Positions 1-8,027 of a stretch of 64,000 nucleotides of DNA are shown in pieces. This stretch comes from an uncultured Pseudomonadales bacterium (GTDB lineage: Bacteria > Pseudomonadota > Gammaproteobacteria > Pseudomonadales > Azotimanducaceae), in NCBI GenBank assembly GCA_958296025.1, contig OY282430.1, forward strand, positions 1,488,001 to 1,552,000. Reading direction: 5' to 3'. Both the position numbers and the translations under genes were made by a program. Under the pieces are notes generated by a model. The model worked only from the letters and a program-made list of their open reading frames with translations, did not search any database and had not been told where the DNA came from. The first letter of the stretch is position 1, and the number at the start of each line of letters is the position of its first letter.

Positions 1-789
1 GTGAAGGCGGGGGGAATTCCCTGGAAGTTGGCTGAGGCTGACGAAGAGACTGCGTATATTGGTATTTCCTATGCTGTTCGATCTGTAGATTCGGACAATC
101 CAAAGTTTATTACTTGCTGTAGCCAGGTATTTGATTCAGAGGGGGCTGGGTTAGAGTTTCTAGCCTATGACGCCCACGAGTTTGAGGTTCATCGTGATAA
201 TCCGTTTCTTTCAAGAACAGAGATGTTTCGGGTTATGACCCGGTCAATGGATTTATATCGTAGGCGGCATGCCGGGCGGACTCCTCGTCGCGTGATGGTG
301 CATAAATCGACCGAGTTTAAAAGGGAAGAGATTGATGGATGCTTGGAGGCGTTTCATCTTTGCGAGTCTGTTGATCTTTTGCAGATCGTTGGGAATGCTC
401 GGTGGAGGGGTGTCCGTATTGACGAAAGAGATGGCCAAACGAAAGGTGTGCCGGCGGCGTTTCCGGTATTGCGTGGTACCTTAGTTGGGCTTGGGCCTAG
501 AGATGCGCTGTTGTGGACGCACGGTAATGTCCAAGGGGTTACGGGTCAATCTTACTTTCAAGGAAGTCGTAGTACACCCCGGCCTATTCGCTTGGTACGT
601 CATGCCGGTCATGGGACTTGGGAGGATACTGTCAGAGCGATACTTGGCCTTTCAAAAATGAATTGGAATAACGATTCTCTGTATGATCCGCTGCCAGTCA
701 CGATGAGGTATGCGAGTGTTCTGGCACGGGTTGTCAAGAGTATGCCGAATCTGGGTAGCAGACCCTATCAGTTTCGATTCTTTATGTGA
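1..789 (+). CDS. Prokaryotic Argonaute, PIWI domain, C-terminal part (5' end outside window)
   Basis: The visible 262 residues are the C-terminal end of a PIWI domain. Diagnostic stretches are AYIGISY, RVMVHKSTEFKREE, a PVLRGTLV strand, the STPRPIRL block, and LSKMNWNNDSLYDPLPVTMRYA close to a C-terminus ending FRFFM. This order (beta-strand 1, HK(T/S)x(E/R)F, RGTL, PRPL, SKMNWNN) matches long-B prokaryotic Argonautes as I know the family. The first catalytic Asp, normally GID in slicing Argonautes, is Ser here (GIS), so the protein probably binds guide and target without cutting. The real start lies upstream; position 1 only marks the window edge. The gene looks AT-richer than the downstream genes, which suggests separate acquisition. 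It ends 42 nt before the DUF1156 methylase gene on the same strand, so co-transcription is possible. Confidence 0.88.
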   Translation: MKAGGIPWKLAEADEETAYIGISYAVRSVDSDNPKFITCCSQVFDSEGAGLEFLAYDAHEFEVHRDNPFLSRTEMFRVMTRSMDLYRRRHAGRTPRRVMVHKSTEFKREEIDGCLEAFHLCESVDLLQIVGNARWRGVRIDERDGQTKGVPAAFPVLRGTLVGLGPRDALLWTHGNVQGVTGQSYFQGSRSTPRPIRLVRHAGHGTWEDTVRAILGLSKMNWNNDSLYDPLPVTMRYASVLARVVKSMPNLGSRPYQFRFFM

Positions 790-831
790 CCCATTTTCGG
801 TGGGAATTCGTCTAGCAAGGACTATTGCCGT

Positions 832-3800
832 GTGAAAAATCGCCGTCTAATCGAAGCCGCCTTCCCCCTTAAGCAGGTCTCCTTGGACTCCGTCCACGAG
901 AAGAATGTTCGCCACGGGCATATCTCCACCCTGCACATCTGGCCAGCGCGGCGGCCCTTGGCGGCTAGCCGGGCGGCTTTGCTGGCCACCTTGCTGCCTG
1001 ACCCCGGTACTCGCGAGGGGCGGGGGGACGTGTTGCGGCGCATGGCCGGAAAGGTGGTGGAGACGCCGGACGCCAAGGGCGAGCGGATGCGGGAGGAAAC
1101 TCGGGGCGGCATACTGCATTGGGGGCGGGAAGGTCTTGGGGATGGCGGCAAGTCCGCTGGTGGGGTCGAGGCTGGGGCTAGTTCCGGTGTTGGGATTGAG
1201 GCTTTCCGGGAAGAGATCAGGCAAGCCTTTGGCGGTCGGGTGCCCCGCGTTCTAGACCCGTTTGCCGGCGGTGGTGCCATTCCGCTAGAGGCTATGCGGT
1301 TGGGTTGCGAGGCGGTGGCGTCGGACCTCAACCCGGTGGCTTGGTTCATTCTGCGTTGCACCCTGCACTATCCCCGCCTGCTGGCCGGGCAGCGGCGGCC
1401 CCTGCCGGAATTTGCGCTGCGCGACCGGGCGTTTGTTGCTGCGTTCTTGAAGGGCTCAGGCGTTAAGGGGCAGAAGGCTTTGCGTCAGTGCTTGGCCGCG
1501 CTGGGGCACGGAGAGGGTGGTTCCGATATCGGCCAAAACACTGTGCATGACGGAATGCAAACCCTTTTGGCCCTTGGTCGCAGCCACGGAAGCCTGGGCG
1601 TTGGCCGCTCGCTGACGGGCGGAGCGGACCAAAGTGGTTCGGCGTTGGAGCAAGGCGGCGGAAGTTCGGGTGTTGGCCGCTTGGTTGCCGACGGGGCGGG
1701 CCAACGTCGTTCAATGCTTGGACAGCGGGGCCTATCAAAGCCATCGGGGATGCCGACATCTGCGGATTTGCTGGATGCGTCGGTTTCCGTGGAGGCGGAT
1801 TTCGCTTGGCATTTGCGGGCTTGGGGGCAGCGCATTCTGGAGCGGGCGCGGCGGGCGCTGGCGGCGCGTTATCCCACCTACGCGGAATTCGAGCCGGTGC
1901 GCCGCAAGGGGCGGGGGCGGCAACAGGTGCAGTTGGCAAGGCGGTATCGGCCCAGGCCGCCGCAACTGCTGGTGCCGGATGCCGAGGGGCGGATTTCCAC
2001 GGCGGCGCTGAATGCGGAGTTCGACTCCCTCTACTTGGAGGATGCGGCCAATCCCCGTTGGGTGGCCAAGCCCACGGTGGCCTATCTGTGGGCGCGCGCC
2101 GTCCGCTGCGCCGGGTGCCGCAGGGAAGTGCCGCTGCTTAAGACCCGCTGGCTGTGCAAGAAAGGTGCGAAGCGCGTGTTGCTGACGATGACGCCGGGCG
2201 AGGATGGCGTCGCGTTCGGCATTGAAGAAGATGTGCCTACGGGCGGCGCGGCCCAAAGGCAGCAAAGCGATCAGCAGCTTGGTGCCGGCACCATGTCCGG
2301 CAGCGGCGCCACCTGCCCCTGTTGTGGAGTGACAGCCGCCATGTCCGATCTGCGGGCTACGGGGCGTGCGGGGCAGTTGGGAGAACGGCTGACGGCGGTG
2401 GTGGTGGATGGGCAGCAGGGCAAGGAATACAGGCTGCCGACTGAGGAGGAGATCAGCGCCGCCCGCATTGAGGAAGAAGCGTTGACCAATCTTTACGCGG
2501 AGCTTCCTTTCGGCCTGTTGGAAGAACCTACCCCCAAGGCGGGCGTCGGTGCCTCAAGGGCGTTTTCCGTTGATGGTTACGGCTTCGACACTTGGCGCAA
2601 GCTGTTCACGAACCGTCAATTGCTGACCTTGGGAACCTTCATCCGCGAGATGCGAAGCCTTTGGGTGGAAGAGGCCCCCGGTGCTTTAACCGGAAACATA
2701 GGCGGGCTGGATGACTATCCAAACGAGTGGCGGGAAGCGCTTGTGGCTTGTCTGGCGCCATCCATTAGTCGTTCCGCGGACCGAGGCAGTTCGGTAACCA
2801 CTTGGACTAACGACCGCGAGGGAATCGGCCACACATTTGCTCGCTTCGCGCTGCCGATGGTATGGGACTTCGCCGAGTCTTGTCCGCTAGGCGATGCAAC
2901 TGGCAGTTTCGGCCAAGCCATCGAATGGATCGCCCGCGTGGTCGAACACTTGCAAGCTGCTGCGACAGGCGCACCCCAGCCCAAGGTGCTGCGTCAGTCC
3001 GCCGCGGAAGCTCTGCCCGGCACCTTCGACCTCATCTGCACCGACCCGCCGTACTACGACGCCATCCCCTACTCAGACCTGATGGACTTTTTCCACATCT
3101 GGCTGCGGCGAGCGTTGCATGGCTTGTCGCCGGAAACCGACGCCGTCTTCGCCGAACCCCTCGGCCCGAAGTGGAACGCGGCGGCCAACGATGGCGAGTT
3201 GATCGATGACGCGGCCCGTTTCGGCGGCGACAAGGCGGCCTCCAAGCGCAATTACGAAGACGGCATGGCGCGGTCATTCTCCCGCTTCCACGAGGCGTTG
3301 CGGGACGACGGCCGATTGGTGATCGTCTTCGCCAACAAGCAGCCGGATGCTTGGGAGACACTGGTGTCCGCCCTCATCCGCGCCGGGTTCGTGGTCGTAG
3401 GCTCCTGGCCCATTCAGACGGAGATGCAGAACCGGCAGCGCTCCCTGTCCTCGGCGGCGCTGTCCTCCTCCATCTGGCTGGTCTGCAGGAAACGCCCGGC
3501 CACGGCCCGCCCCGGCTGGGACCGCCAAGTGCTTGCGGAGATGCAGGCCAACATCAGGGAGCGGCTGCGGGATTTCTGGGACGCCGGCATTCGCGGCCCG
3601 GACTTCGTGTGGGCGGCCACCGGCCCGGCCTTGGAAGCCTTCAGCCGGCATCCGGTGGTCAAGTTCACCGATGCGCCCGGCGAGCGGCTCACCGTGGCGG
3701 AGTTCCTGCGCCAAGTGCGGCGCATGGTGGTGGGCTTCGTGGTCAGCCGCCTGTTCGAGGCTGGTGACGGCGCACTGCAGGAACTCGACGACCCCACCAC

Positions 3801-4317
3801 CTACTATCTGCTGCACCGCAACGACTTCGGCCTGGCCGCCGCCCCCGCCGGTGCCTGCATTCTCTACGCCCTCTCCTGCAACCTTGCCGACGCCGACCTG
3901 GCCGGTCGCCTGGACCTGCTGGCCCGGGGAAAGGGCGCGGCGCCCGCGGAAGATGGGGATGGCGGCGAGGATGCGGAGGCCCAAGCCTCCGGCAGCGAGG
4001 CCCGCCTGAAGCCTTGGAACCGCCGCCGCGCCAAGGACTTGGGAGAACCCGCCGCCGACGGCCACCCGCCGCCGCTGATCGACTGCCTGCACCGCCTCAT
4101 GCGCCTGTGGAAGACCGGCGAGCAAAACCGCGTCGATGCCTACCTGGAAAACCGCGGCCTATGGCGGCACGAACTGTTCGCCCGCGTGGTGCAAGCCCTC
4201 ATCGAACTGGCCGAAGCCGGCTCCGACGAACGTGCTATCCTTGAGTACATCCAAAACCACCTAGCGGCCCAAGGCGCCGCCGCCGCGCCGCGCCAAGAGG
4301 CCCTGTTGAGCGGATAG
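832..4317 (+). CDS. DUF1156 / COG1743 adenine-specific DNA methylase with Zn-ribbon
   Basis: This is a large (1161 aa) class I SAM-dependent DNA methyltransferase. The N-terminus (RLIEAAFPLKQVSLDSVHEK, then HISTLHIWPARRPLAASRA) is the DUF1156 signature. The SAM-binding motif I is DPFAGGG at residues 142-148, and the catalytic motif IV is DPPY at about 738-741. A split zinc ribbon is formed by CxxC at 426-429 and CPCC at 495-498. Residues of about 206-316 form a Gly/Ser-rich low-complexity insertion made of imperfect roughly 25-residue units. The start is GTG with an AAGGA ten bases upstream. The family is linked to defence or modification islands and pairs with COG1483 ATPases. It opens a tight operon: the next ATG follows two bases after its stop. 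Methylation target and activity are unknown. Confidence 0.9.
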   Translation: MKNRRLIEAAFPLKQVSLDSVHEKNVRHGHISTLHIWPARRPLAASRAALLATLLPDPGTREGRGDVLRRMAGKVVETPDAKGERMREETRGGILHWGREGLGDGGKSAGGVEAGASSGVGIEAFREEIRQAFGGRVPRVLDPFAGGGAIPLEAMRLGCEAVASDLNPVAWFILRCTLHYPRLLAGQRRPLPEFALRDRAFVAAFLKGSGVKGQKALRQCLAALGHGEGGSDIGQNTVHDGMQTLLALGRSHGSLGVGRSLTGGADQSGSALEQGGGSSGVGRLVADGAGQRRSMLGQRGLSKPSGMPTSADLLDASVSVEADFAWHLRAWGQRILERARRALAARYPTYAEFEPVRRKGRGRQQVQLARRYRPRPPQLLVPDAEGRISTAALNAEFDSLYLEDAANPRWVAKPTVAYLWARAVRCAGCRREVPLLKTRWLCKKGAKRVLLTMTPGEDGVAFGIEEDVPTGGAAQRQQSDQQLGAGTMSGSGATCPCCGVTAAMSDLRATGRAGQLGERLTAVVVDGQQGKEYRLPTEEEISAARIEEEALTNLYAELPFGLLEEPTPKAGVGASRAFSVDGYGFDTWRKLFTNRQLLTLGTFIREMRSLWVEEAPGALTGNIGGLDDYPNEWREALVACLAPSISRSADRGSSVTTWTNDREGIGHTFARFALPMVWDFAESCPLGDATGSFGQAIEWIARVVEHLQAAATGAPQPKVLRQSAAEALPGTFDLICTDPPYYDAIPYSDLMDFFHIWLRRALHGLSPETDAVFAEPLGPKWNAAANDGELIDDAARFGGDKAASKRNYEDGMARSFSRFHEALRDDGRLVIVFANKQPDAWETLVSALIRAGFVVVGSWPIQTEMQNRQRSLSSAALSSSIWLVCRKRPATARPGWDRQVLAEMQANIRERLRDFWDAGIRGPDFVWAATGPALEAFSRHPVVKFTDAPGERLTVAEFLRQVRRMVVGFVVSRLFEAGDGALQELDDPTTYYLLHRNDFGLAAAPAGACILYALSCNLADADLAGRLDLLARGKGAAPAEDGDGGEDAEAQASGSEARLKPWNRRRAKDLGEPAADGHPPPLIDCLHRLMRLWKTGEQNRVDAYLENRGLWRHELFARVVQALIELAEAGSDERAILEYIQNHLAAQGAAAAPRQEALLSG

Positions 4318-4319
4318 CC

Positions 4320-5723
4320 ATGCTCACTGCGCTAAGGCTGCAAAACTTCAAGAACTTCGCCGACGAAACCCTGCACATGGGGCCGTTCACGATCATTGTG
4401 GGCGCCAACGCCAGCGGCAAGAGCAACATCCGCGATGCGCTGCGTTTCTTGCATGGCGTTGGGCGGGGTTACACCTTGGCGGACATCCTCGGCGGCAAAT
4501 ACGGCGCCGGCGGCCAAGTGGAGTGGCAACAGATCCGCGGGGCGCCTGCGGAAGTCATACGCCAAGGTCAAGACCATTTCGAGTTGGAAGTTGCCCTCGC
4601 GTTGCAGGAAAGCCATGAGTCTTTGCGGTCTGCGTTGGGGCTAAGCAGTGACCAATCCACCATCGCATATACCATTTTGGCCAAACCAAACAGCCGGCAA
4701 GGCGGTGCCTTCCGTGTGGGCCAGGAAGAGTTGTATGCGTGGCCGTGGCCGCCGGAGTCGAGGAACTCTCCACGGCAAGCAATCCAATCTTTGGATTTTG
4801 TGTTTACTAGGGCGTTCGCGGGAACGTCCAATACATTCTATACAAGTAGTCCGCGCGCACCCGATCCGGTGAGAGACCAAGACGACGAGCACCACTTGCA
4901 GATTCGACTGGAGAAAGTGGCCGGCCAAAGGAAGTTCGGGCATCGGATTGCCGTGCGTCCTGACCAGCCGGCGCTAACGCAGATCGGAGAACACCAGCAG
5001 GTGCGCAAGGCGCACAAAGACCTCGCTCGTCATGTTGCAGGCAGTCTTGGGAACATGCGCTTTCTCGATCCATCGCCAGCGCGAATGTGCGAGCCGGCAT
5101 TTCCTGGCCAGACAGTGCTGGGCGACGGAGGCGAAAACCTACCAACGGTATTGAAGGCTATCTGCGACGATCCGCGCAGAAGGGAGACGCTGCTTGAGTG
5201 GACTCGCGAGCTTACGCCAATGGATGTGGCGGACTTCGAGTTCCCCGAAGATCCGGTGTCCAGACGTGTCCAGTTGTTCATCAGGGAGAAGAATGGCAAC
5301 AAGGTGTCGGGCCATTCCGCGTCAGACGGCACTTTGCGTTTTCTGGGGATACTGGCTGCGTTGCTGGGAACGGACCGCCCCGGCCTCTATGTGTTCGAGG
5401 AGATCGATAGGGGCATTCACCCGTCCCGCCAACATCTGCTGGTTGAGCTGATCGAAAGCCAAACAACAGGCGGCGGCATCCAAGTGGTCACCACCACCCA
5501 CTCCCCCGACCTGCTGGCAATGGCAGGCGACGAGACATTCCAGAACACCTCCGTGGTTTGCCGCAACCCGGACACTGCGGATGCCATCATACGCCCCGTG
5601 GCGGAGTTGCCCAATGCGGAGAAGCTGCGGCGCTCCCAGGGGTTGCGCAAGCTGCACTCGACTGGTTGGATGGAGGACATTCTTTATTTTTCGCAAGATG
5701 GCGAACAGGATCAATCATCATGA
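4320..5723 (+). CDS. AAA family (SMC/RecF-like, AAA_21) ATPase
   Basis: A 467-residue ABC-type ATPase. The N-terminus LRLQNFKNF leads into the Walker A motif GANASGKSN at about residues 28-36. Near the C-terminus are an ABC-signature-like SDGTLRFLGILAAL, the Walker B region FEEIDRGIHPSRQ and the switch histidine in TTTHSPDLLAMA. The central part is variable, as in OLD/RecF-type single-gene ATPases found in defence islands. It starts two bases after the methylase stop and overlaps the next gene by ATGA, so it is translationally coupled to both. Inference: it is the sensor or motor subunit acting with the small protein encoded next, by analogy with ATPase-plus-effector pairs. No nuclease domain is visible in this chain. 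Confidence 0.85.
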   Translation: MLTALRLQNFKNFADETLHMGPFTIIVGANASGKSNIRDALRFLHGVGRGYTLADILGGKYGAGGQVEWQQIRGAPAEVIRQGQDHFELEVALALQESHESLRSALGLSSDQSTIAYTILAKPNSRQGGAFRVGQEELYAWPWPPESRNSPRQAIQSLDFVFTRAFAGTSNTFYTSSPRAPDPVRDQDDEHHLQIRLEKVAGQRKFGHRIAVRPDQPALTQIGEHQQVRKAHKDLARHVAGSLGNMRFLDPSPARMCEPAFPGQTVLGDGGENLPTVLKAICDDPRRRETLLEWTRELTPMDVADFEFPEDPVSRRVQLFIREKNGNKVSGHSASDGTLRFLGILAALLGTDRPGLYVFEEIDRGIHPSRQHLLVELIESQTTGGGIQVVTTTHSPDLLAMAGDETFQNTSVVCRNPDTADAIIRPVAELPNAEKLRRSQGLRKLHSTGWMEDILYFSQDGEQDQSS

Positions 5724-6334
5724 ACGTCATCATCATTCCAGCGGATCAAAATGCGTCCCACCGGAACCTTCTCCCGTTGTTGAGCCAATGGCTGCAAGCG
5801 GCGGGTGATCCAGCCGCCCGCATTCGCCCCCTGTGCGAGCCGCCAACCGACCCCTTGAGCGCATCCAGTGGGCAGGGGCTTGCCCAAATCGTCGAGCGCT
5901 ACGCCAACCGCGTCCACATCTTCCTTCGATGCTTGGACGGAAACGTTTTGCAGGGGCAGGAGGCAGATCTTGGCGGACCGAATGAAGCTCTTGTGCGCCG
6001 CCGCACTTTTTGGGGTGAGGGCGCATGGGAAAGCCTAAGCGGTTGGCTGCTGAAGAGCTTTGATCCCCAAGCGCCGCTTTGGGTGCCGGACCTATCTGGT
6101 GAAGTGAGGGCCGCCGTGCAGGACGCCGAAGCTGGCAGCGCTGCCAGCCTGGTTGAAGTCACCAGCCGCGACTGGCTCGACCGCAACGACCTGCCCAGTG
6201 ATGACGCGGAGGAACAGCGCCGGCTGCATGCGAAAGTGGCGCCGCTGATCGGAGTGATAAACGATGCCTCTCTGCGTGCCGAGGATTCTGGCCGACAAGT
6301 GAGGGAGATTCTGGCCAAGAAGTATGGATATTAG
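5720..6334 (+). CDS. Uncharacterised defence-operon protein (204 aa)
   Basis: I do not recognise a family with confidence. The start is the ATG at 5720, which overlaps the ATPase stop (ATGA). The protein opens with a hydrophobic strand (MNVIIIPAD), has a second strand VHIFLRCLDG, and ends with a charged helix. The position directly after an AAA_21 ATPase is often held by a TOPRIM-like partner (DUF4276/DUF4435 type), and the strand-then-acidic-residue layout would fit weakly. However, the conserved EGxTE motif at the first strand is absent, so this is only a guess. Its 3' end overlaps the PIN gene by 11 bases. Confidence 0.7.
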   Translation: MNVIIIPADQNASHRNLLPLLSQWLQAAGDPAARIRPLCEPPTDPLSASSGQGLAQIVERYANRVHIFLRCLDGNVLQGQEADLGGPNEALVRRRTFWGEGAWESLSGWLLKSFDPQAPLWVPDLSGEVRAAVQDAEAGSAASLVEVTSRDWLDRNDLPSDDAEEQRRLHAKVAPLIGVINDASLRAEDSGRQVREILAKKYGY

Positions 6335-6755
6335 GGGAATCATCGACACCGGGCCGATATTGGCGCTGCTGAACAAAGCGGATCCTTGGCACGGGCCCTG
6401 TGCGGAGGTTTATCGCGGGTTGCGGCTGCCGCTCGCCACGACAGCGGCAGTGCTGGCGGAGGTTTTCCATCTCCTTTACCATCGCGGGAATCGGAATTTG
6501 CTCGAACAGGCATGGAACTTCGTGTTGTCCGATGCGGTGACTGTAGTGCGGGTGGATGACGATGACTTGCCAGTGTTGTCCACCCTCATGGCGCAATATT
6601 CCGACCGCCCAATGGACTTCGCCGACGCAACGCTGGTGCATGTCGCCGAACGGGAGTCCACAGATTTGGTTTTCACCATCGACCACAACGACTTCGAGAC
6701 CTACCGCGTCCACGGCCGACCGTTTCGGATCGAACCGCCCCGTGCGCCTCTCTGA
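6324..6755 (+). CDS. PIN-domain ribonuclease (VapC-like)
   Basis: A compact 143-residue PIN domain with the full acidic set. D8 lies in IIDTGP, E46 in VLAEVFHLL, D98 and D101 in MDFADA, and D120/D123 in FTIDHNDFETY. These residues coordinate Mg/Mn in PIN nucleases that cut RNA, often tRNA or rRNA. No VapB-like antitoxin gene precedes it. Instead it overlaps the preceding operon gene by 11 bases and is followed 30 bases later by the DUF499 ATPase gene, so it is embedded in the methylase/ATPase operon rather than in a free toxin-antitoxin pair. Inference: a candidate effector of the system. Confidence 0.85.
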   Translation: MDIRGIIDTGPILALLNKADPWHGPCAEVYRGLRLPLATTAAVLAEVFHLLYHRGNRNLLEQAWNFVLSDAVTVVRVDDDDLPVLSTLMAQYSDRPMDFADATLVHVAERESTDLVFTIDHNDFETYRVHGRPFRIEPPRAPL

Positions 6756-6785
6756 TAGGCTTGCGCCCTCCATGCAGGGCATCCC

Positions 6786-8027
6786 ATGACCCTCAAACCC
6801 TGGCACCACTTCGTCCACCTAAAAGACGAGCTCCGCACCGGCGAACTCACCTTGGCCGAGTTCGCCGCGGACCTCCACGAAGTCACCCTGGCCCGGGGCA
6901 AGCGCCCGGTTTATGAAGACCCGGCGCAGTTCTTCGCGCTCACCTATCCTACCCATACCCTGCGGGAACTGGTCAAGGATGTGGCCGTGCGGCTCGCTGG
7001 GCGCAGCGACAAGGCGGTGCGGCAGTTGGAGCTCACCTACGGCGGCGGCAAGACGCACACGCTCATCGCTCTGTACCACCTCTTCCGAGACCCCACGAGA
7101 TTGCCGGACGTGCCGGCGGTGCGGGAGTTTCGGGAACATGTCGGCATGGCGTTGCCACAGGCGTTCATCGCCACGCTCTGCTTTGACAAGATCGACGTGG
7201 AGAGGGGCATTGAAAATGTGCGCGGCCTGGACGGGGAGACCCGCACCCTGCGCCACCCGTGGAGTGTGCTGGCCTTTCAATTGGCCGGCGCCGATGGGCT
7301 GCGGGCCATTCACGGGGATGGCCGGGACGAGGAGCGGGAAACCCCACCGGCGGAGCCGTTGCTGACCAAACTCCTCGAAATGCCCGCCCAGCGAGGGCTG
7401 GCGACGTTGATCCTTGTGGATGAAGTGCTGATGTACGCTCGGGAGAAGGCCGGCATCGCCCCCGTTTGGCGGGAGCGGCTTGTCGATTTCTTTCAATACC
7501 TCACCCAAGCGGTGGTCAAGGTCGATAGCGCCGCCATCGTCGCCTCGCTGCTGGCCACGGACCCGGCCAAGCAGCAGGGCGACCTGGGCCGCCGCTTGAC
7601 GGACGAACTGTTCAGCGTCTTTCGCCGGCAGCGGGAGGAAGGCGTGCAGCCGGTGCGCAAGCAGGACGTGGCGGAAATTCTGCGGCGGCGCTTCTTTACT
7701 GGCGAAGGCTTGCGCGACGAGGACGCCTATCGCTCCCATGTCATCGGCGTAGTGCGCGGCCTGGCCAAGCTGGATGAGACCACGGCCAAGGATCGCTCTG
7801 CGGCGGAAGGCCGGTTTCTGGAGAGCTTTCCGTTCCACCCCACTTGGCCGATGTCTTCTACAGCCGTTGGACCCAACTCGACGGCTTTCAACGCACCCGC
7901 GGCATCCTTCGCACTCTGGCCACGGCGCTGCGGGAAGCGGAGCGGTGGGACCTTTGCCCCCTTATCGGCCCGGCGGCCCTGCTGGCCGAGCCAGACGAGG
8001 CGGTGCCTTCGGCTTCGGATGCCGTGA
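6786..8027 (+). pseudogene. DUF499 / COG1483 AAA+ ATPase, N-terminal part, frameshifted
   Basis: The first half of a DUF499 (COG1483) ATPase. The P-loop YGGGKTHT lies at residues 85-92 and a Walker B LATLILVDEVLMYARE follows around residue 215. Family-like sequence runs to FPFHP at 7839-7841 and then changes abruptly to an unrelated tail that stops at 8027. In the +1-shifted frame the expected continuation (LADVFYSRW, GFQRTRG) starts at 7844. One base, most simply a G in ccc(G)acttgg, is missing just after 7841. With it restored, a single protein of about 1093 residues results, near the usual family length. Either a real inactivating mutation, a sequencing error or programmed frameshifting could explain this. 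The motor would couple ATP hydrolysis to the methylase/PIN module. Confidence 0.85.
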
